The notes under the pieces: generated by a model
Told to the model about the DNA's origin: nothing
The model's database searches: none
What the model saw: the letters and a program-made list of their open reading frames with translations, nothing else
Source of the DNA: Gigaspora margarita
Taxonomy: Eukaryota > Glomeromycota > Glomeromycetes > Diversisporales > Gigasporaceae
NCBI GenBank assembly: GCA_009809945.1
Contig: WTPW01001568.1
Location: 2,359-66,358, forward strand
Length of the DNA stretch: 64,000 bases
Direction: 5' to 3'
Shown here: one piece after another, positions 58,798 through 64,000 of the stretch
Position numbering within the stretch: the first letter of the stretch is position 1
Layout: every line of letters starts with the position of its first letter
Program-made: the position numbers and the translations under genes

Positions 58798-61700
58798 TAG
58801 GCCTCCGCATAAGACAGGTAGGGCCGGGTAGTATCTGTACCCTAACCCTACCTGTTCATGTAACAGTTCTTAATATTCATGCCCTAACCCTACCCTAAAT
58901 CTCTAAACTGAATGCTTTGACCCGGCTCATGTGAGCCAAGTATCTATTAACTTACCTGTGAGCCTGTATCAAGTATCATTACAAAAACAACCATATCATC
59001 TAATTGTTTGTTGGGAGGTTTCAAAATTAACTTACTTCGAAAATAAATGATCCAAATTTCTGTTTTAAAATTCTGAACTAAAAATTTACATGTCCGGTGA
59101 TAAAATTTTAAAAAGTACTTGTATTTTTTTATATTAATGGCATAATTATTGTAATATTTATGCAGTATCCAATATAAATTAAATTGATTAATCGTTGATT
59201 CTAACAATTTCTTAATATTTTTACTTAAAAATTGGTGTTTAGAGGAAAAATTAGCAGCAATTAATAGTTGCATCACTTAATGTTATTATGCACATTATTA
59301 GCGATCATTTAACCAAATTCAGAGATTTTGCCTGATTATCATCCAATCAACAGTTAGAAATTTTATAAATAGCCCAATGAATAATGCAAAAACTACTTTT
59401 AATTTTATTAAGCAAATATTAAAAGCAATTAAAATGTAAGATTTAAACGTTAGTCATGTAATTATAAATCCCATCCAAACTTAGCTGACACTTCTAGCCA
59501 ATTTCGTTAGCACATTAATGCAGTTATTGTACTTGGATCTAAGGAAGTGCATTCATCATCAATAATACGATCAGCACAACTAAACATCTGCTCAGATGCA
59601 ACGCTTGTTGCTGGTATGGCTAGAATATNCNGGGCCATTGCAGATAAATTTGGAAATCNACTTTTATTAAGNCTCCACNATTCAAGAACATTAGTGGTCT
59701 TATCAACAATATTTTCATCAAGATACTGCTTGACTTCCTAAAGCAAATCAGGTTGACTAGTTTGGGCTTTCTTAGAATATTCAAAAAAATCATCTAGTTG
59801 ACTTTCAAATAATGATACAATACTACTATCTTCACTATTTGTTACGTGCTATTCAATTTCTGATATGTCTGATGGAAAATAATCCAATGAATAGTAATAT
59901 GCAAGATAAAGATCTTTAAACCTAAATTGTTAAAATGTTAATAAGATAAATTTAAAGTTATATTAAATTATATTGTATACATACTTTATTCAGATTTCAT
60001 GTATTTTATCATTAACATTGTCTATTCCTTGCTTTTCTTTTTCACGGTAATAAAATGAAATAAACTGCATCTTATAACGGAGATCAAGAATGCATGCAAC
60101 CATATATAATAAATTACAGTTTTCTTAATATTTATTGAATTTTTCTATCATGGGTCAGTAAGTATCACGAACAAAGTCGTCCAAATGGAATCTCATCTTA
60201 AAAAGATGAGCACAAATGCTTAAAATAGAAGTAAGCGTATTGTTAATAGTCGGATAAGAAGTAGCAGATGCTTTTAAGGTACCTGATTTTTATTAAAATA
60301 CAATATATAATTAGAATAAATTAAATTACTAGACTATATTTTGTTCTTAAAATACAAACTTAAATATACAAATTTAAAAATATATTATATGCAAATTTTT
60401 TTGATCGCATTAGTGGCCAATTAAAATAACTTATTTTATAACTATAACTAAAATCTATAACTTACATTCATAAAATGGTTTTAAGATGGTACAAAGAATT
60501 TCAGCCCTTCTTCACTCTTCCTTATTAGGTATATCAGGAAAAGTTTTGTCTTGATCTTTTATTCTAATAATTATACTCTTCATTTTTATTGCAGATTGCA
60601 GCATAATAAAAGTAGAGTTCTACTTTGTCTCGCAATCTAAAGGTGGGATTATAGCTTTGATGGACTCAGATACACAAACATCTAAAAATATTTGACGTCG
60701 CCTCGGTATTGTATGTATTGCCTTAATACAGCTACGAATCTATAAAAATTTTATTAGAATATTATCTAAAATTAATTAAATTTATAAAATAAATACCTTT
60801 ACAAGTGACTCAGAAATTTTTTTTAATCCATCTTTCACGACAAGGTTCAGAATGTGAGCAAGACAGCGATTATGAAAAAGTTCTTTTTTTATAGTAATTA
60901 AATCCTGCGAAGCAGAATCAATTAATTCGTGAATTGTAGCATCATTCGAACTTGCATTATCGAGAATAATAGTTTGCAACTGTAAATATATAATATTATT
61001 AATATATGTCAAATGATTTTAAAATTAAGACATAATTATATACTTTTGTAGTAATTAAGTATTCGTCGGTTACAGCCTTGATACAATTTGCAATATTGGT
61101 ACCAGTATGAGGATAGGGGATTAGCTAGAATAATATTAAAAGAAATACAAGGTTCCATTTTTCATCCAAAAAATGAACAGTGATTGCCAAATAACCTAGT
61201 TGTTGAAGAGACGTCCACACATCACATGTAAAAGAGATTCTGCCTTTGGTATTTTGAAGAAATGTTCTTATTAAGTTTTTTCTTTCGTTATATTCTTTTA
61301 TAACATCTTGCTTTATGGTATTAGCACTTATAAAAAAGCAAGGTAAAACCGAACCTAAAAATTTATTAAACCTAGCTTTTTCAACAAATTGAAAACATAG
61401 TTCATTCCAAATTATCATATCCACTAGGTCCTTTCGATTTGGGTTTTGTATACATTGGCGTTTGGTTAAAACAGGAAAGTTCAAGTGGGTTTGACTATTT
61501 GATAGTTCATTATATAACTTATTTTTTTTATATTTGCTACAGGATTTGAGGTGGTGCCAGAGATGTGATGTTCTGGTGCCCTTTTTATAGGCTAAAAGAC
61601 TTCTGCAATATTCACATTTTGCCTTTGATTCTTTTGATAATAAGGTAAAGTGTTCCCAAGCTGGCGAAACATTTTTTAAAGATATTGTTGAACCTGTGAC

Positions 61701-62369
61701 ATTGGTAGTATTGTCAGTAGCAGGGGAGGCCGATATGAGTGATAAAGTCACAGAGTCAGTGGAGGTTATATTTTGAATATTTATTGCATCAGTAAAGGTT
61801 ATGTTTTGAACTTCCATTTTATGTACAGTTCTTATTCAGCAAAAACGTGCTATACACTAGTTAGTAAAACTTAACTTACGTAAAATCAATTAAAATTGGT
61901 CTATTTATTTTACTTACAATAAATTTTTTTTACCTTTTTTTTTTTTTTTTACTTTTTATTGTATTTAGTTTTTTTTTTACTATATGTTTATTAGGTTAAT
62001 TTGCAATCTACACCTTCAGTTACTCTCTACAACTTCGATTATTCTCTACTAGTTATGCGGTATTTTTTTAAAAAAAAAAAATTATCTCCTTTTTTTCTTT
62101 TATATGCGAAGTCAAAATCTAATCTAACCTCTGTGTAAAATTTTAGCCAATCAAAGGTTAAGTTTCACACTCATGTGATTTTTGTAGTACAATGACGGGT
62201 ACTTTTTGATACCCAGGGCTGGGTAATAGAAAGATTCAAGCCCTATTAGAGTACTAATATTCAAGCCCGTGCAAGCTCTATTTCCTTTTATAATTTAATA
62301 CCCTGGCCCGTCTAATATGGTATTACCCTAAGGGTACCCATGGGTAGCCCAGGCCTATACAGAGGCCTA
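58798..62369 (-). mobile_element. Full-length hAT transposon (hAT-1), dead
   Basis: Length 3572 bases. Ends TAGGCCTCCGCATAAG and, complemented, TAGGCCTCTGTATAGG match at 13 of 16. The flanking TTAATTGC is exact at 58790-58797 and 62370-62377. Subterminal regions hold repeated GGGTA/TACCC words (left CCTAACCCTACC, right GGGTACCCATGGGTA). It encodes a BED-finger transposase on the minus strand with several introns, now full of stops. It lies within hAT-2. Confidence 0.9.
59462..61817 (-). pseudogene. BED-type hAT transposase, broken
   Basis: An ATG at 61817 opens the frame. Exons on the minus strand: 61817-61044, 60979-60797, 60739-60466, 60282-59985, 59921-59462. BED zinc finger WEHFTLL...CEYCRSLLA...HLWHHLKSC (61655-61550), first catalytic Asp region FTCDVWTS (about 61230), HTGTNIANCIKAV, second Asp region TIILDNASSND, CLAHILNLVVKDGL, RRRQIFLDV, LDLRYKM, and the C-terminal dimerisation segment FPNLSAMA...IPATSVASEQMFS near 59560-59660. 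In-frame stops include TAG 61125, TAG 60620, TGA 60512, TGA 60154, TAA 60124 and TAA 59507, with three more in exons 4 and 5. TAG 60620 (ETK-stop-NST), TGA 60512 and TAA 60124 (NKY-stop) lie where the family has Trp. Confidence 0.85.
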
Positions 62370-63349
62370 TTAATTGCTAGTCATCTACTAAATCAGGTAA
62401 ATTGGATTTTATGATTTGCTGTAATGCGATTTGCTTCGATTATATTATTGGGCATGTGAAATTTGCACTGATCCAGCTGATTTTGATTCCGATGCACTTT
62501 CCAATACCATAAATTGATTAATAATATCGATATTCTGATATGTGTATATTTAGTAAAACAAATCAGAAGTGTGGGAAAATTAGTAATAATCATAATAATT
62601 TAATAATATTCAATAAAGTTTAAATATGATTGGCTCGCCACCCTGCACCATACCTGTGTTTGGCACGCCAGGTGCACCACCTGTATTAATGCACTATTGG
62701 CGTTGCGAAGTACCTTGCACCAGCAACTCTATTGTCATAGCCATTTACTTTGTGCCCTCTTTTTCTATCTTTTCATTTTTATTTTGTATTATTTTGGTTT
62801 TTCATTTAGGTTGTGTAGATTTCCCCCATTTTATTTTTCCTTTTATTTTCTTTATATTTTTCTGTTTTCTGGTAGAATCCTGCTACTCGAGAAGCTAGAA
62901 GAAGGGGGTTAGAAAGTAGGCAGTTATGACAGGTGGCAAACTTTAATCAGTGATTCGGGTACTCTAAATCTATTGAGATAAGGAGTCTCTGATTAGAGAA
63001 ATATTTGATATAGCAGGCATTTAAGGATCTTTAGGACACCTAGGTGGGTTGCACTTTAATATATTAACCTCAAAGTAGGTAATCATATTGTACTGGTGTT
63101 ACATAATTAATAAAATAAAAGTTGCGGCATGGCAGCCAAAGTTCAAAAAAAAAAAAATACAAAACCTTAACGATCTTGTAACCTTGTAATTAGATTTTAA
63201 TAATCTTGGGCTTCTTATTAAGTTGAACCTTTTGGTAGTAAAATCATCCAAAACAGACCAGTAAAAAAACAGTTACTTAATATTAAATAATATATATTAT
63301 ATATATTATAGAATTAATTGTTTTGTAATCGTAGATTACAAATAAATTT

Positions 63350-63620
63350 TATAACTGTAAATAATATTACTAGATAACACATGATTGTTATTATGCAAAA
63401 ATTGTATAATTAATGATCATAGTAAAGTATAATTAAGATTAGAGTTAGCATGAGGCTAGGGGTTAGAGAAGGTTATAGTTTTATTAAAATTTAGTAAAAA
63501 ATATTTTTTGTTAAAACCCAAAAAGTAGTTCCTATACAAAATTTTGTGTTAGAAACGATTTTGGCAAAACGAGCATTTGTTTTGATTCTTTCCAAATGTA
63601 TAATATTACATCTGATCTTC
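63350..63620. mobile_element. Family 4 MITE core (copy e)
   Basis: Contains AGGGGTTAGAGAAGGTTATAG, TTTTTTGTTAAAACCC and ATATTACATCTGATCTTC in the order seen on the plus strand of copy d. Ends are not resolved. Confidence 0.5.
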
Positions 63621-63674
63621 TAATCACAATTACAAATTAATTAACTCTATATTATATACTATCTCTTAATTTCT

Positions 63675-64000
63675 TATACAGGCAAATTTGCCTGCATAAA
63701 TTTTAAAATTTTAAATTTTTTAAATAAAACTTTAAATATTAGTTTTAGCTATATACTTTCTAAATAAAAAATATAATATTAGTTCTGTTTTATTAACTTT
63801 ACTATAAAAATTTTTTAAAATTATTAAAAAACTTTGGTGTAATAAAAGTTTAAAGTTTTTGNTTTGGAACTTGTACTATAGAATTTTTTTTTTAGATTTT
63901 CTTAAATTTTATATGTCTCTGTCTATAAAAAAATTTTTTACTTTTAATACAAGTCTTAATTTTTACAAGTAAATTACTTAAAGTACAATAATAAAGTTGT
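63675..64000. mobile_element. TIR element of family 8, cut by the window end
   Basis: Starts at the palindrome CAGGCAAATTTGCCTG (63679-63694) and follows the left part of 16340-16620 block by block, for example TTTTAGCTATA, CTTTCTAAATAAAAAATAT and GTCTATAAAAAAA. One N at 63862. Confidence 0.65.

Larger units (their letters stand above)
47416..62731. mobile_element. Non-autonomous hAT element (hAT-2) expanded by nested insertions
   Basis: Ends TAGGGTTGCTGGTGCA and complement of TGCACCAGCAACTCTA are inverted with one mismatch in 16. Flanks CTGTCATA (47408-47415) and TTGTCATA (62732-62739) match at 7 of 8. Subterminal GGTGCACC words cluster at both ends. Own sequence is 47416-48336, 58187-58797 and 62378-62731, without recognisable transposase. 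Confidence 0.8.
46719..63155 (+). mobile_element. Short LINE-like retroelement (family 5, copy 2), split by hAT-2
   Basis: The 16-base target duplication AATACAAAACCTTAAC occurs at 46703-46718 and 63156-63171. The 5' part (46719-47415) parallels copy 1, including AAAAGATCAGCAGTGTTTAC at 47128. The 3' part (62740-63155) ends GTTGCGGCATGGCAGCC then a spacer and 13 As. Without the insertion the element is about 1.1 kb, close to copy 1. Confidence 0.8.
46520..63315. mobile_element. Outermost palindromic element (family 7-like), split by 16 kb of insertions
   Basis: Left arm 46520-46718 and right arm 63156-63315 mirror each other: ATATTAAATAACT, CTACTGGTTCATTTTG, GATTTTACTACCAAAA, TAAGCCCAAAATCATTAAA, TTACAAGATTGTTAA and AATACAAAACCTTAAC. 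The same blocks build the centre of the foldback 11868-12981. Everything between is the family 5 insertion and its nested content. Confidence 0.65.

Noticed and set aside
54329-61127. Stop-codon reassignment to Trp as explanation for stops in LINE and hAT
   Set aside because: All three stop codons occur there alongside frameshifts, and the host kinase gene uses ordinary Trp codons and ends at a normal TAA. Decay is simpler.
62626-62912. Frames of 71-90 codons with hydrophobic C-termini
   Set aside because: They span the hAT-2 end and the T-rich 3' part of a LINE-like element; chance frames.
46557-63270. A single 16.7-kb giant TIR transposon
   Set aside because: The inverted arms match a small foldback element, and the 16-base duplication next to the A tail shows that the interior arrived by retroelement insertion.

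Overview
The window looks like nuclear DNA of an arbuscular mycorrhizal fungus (Glomeromycotina), assembled with two N gaps. The evidence is strong AT-richness, short GT-AG introns in a gene with 18 predicted exons, a large hybrid histidine kinase, a degenerate 34-residue TPR-array gene, the remnant of a kinase N-terminus of the type expanded in these fungi, and a very high load of small DNA elements and RNase-H-type LINEs. The assignment rests on protein families recognised by eye, not on a database search.

Only one host gene looks intact: an 18-exon dual hybrid histidine kinase at 23244-28731, whose exons sum to 4122 bases, exactly 1374 codons. It has two kinase cores, one canonical receiver between them and a degenerate receiver at the C-terminus. 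Downstream lies a broken TPR-array gene (29522-31910). Other host-like relics are a kinase N-terminal fragment near 45.5 kb and an unidentified decayed coding sequence in three pieces between 35.6 and 42.2 kb.

Almost everything else is mobile or repeat DNA. Region 1-8.3 kb holds minisatellites, MITEs of several families and one retroelement (6433-7810). Region 8.3-11.7 kb is one large TIR element containing an N gap. Region 11.9-22.2 kb holds foldback elements, two more retroelement copies, a hAT-type MITE and others. Region 32-45 kb is dominated by foldback elements, including two related ones (36236-38954 and 39377-41778) in opposite orientation, each flanked by a perfect 8-bp target duplication and both inserted in the same decayed coding sequence; one carries a tRNA-derived SINE. 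Region 46.5-63.3 kb is a nested stack: a palindromic element contains a short LINE-like element, which contains a non-autonomous hAT, which contains both a LINE (itself split by another DNA element) and a second hAT with a decayed transposase. Target-site duplications support each level, four of them exactly.

I recognised no LTR retroelement, Polinton, virus-like element, CRISPR array, rRNA gene or functional tRNA gene.
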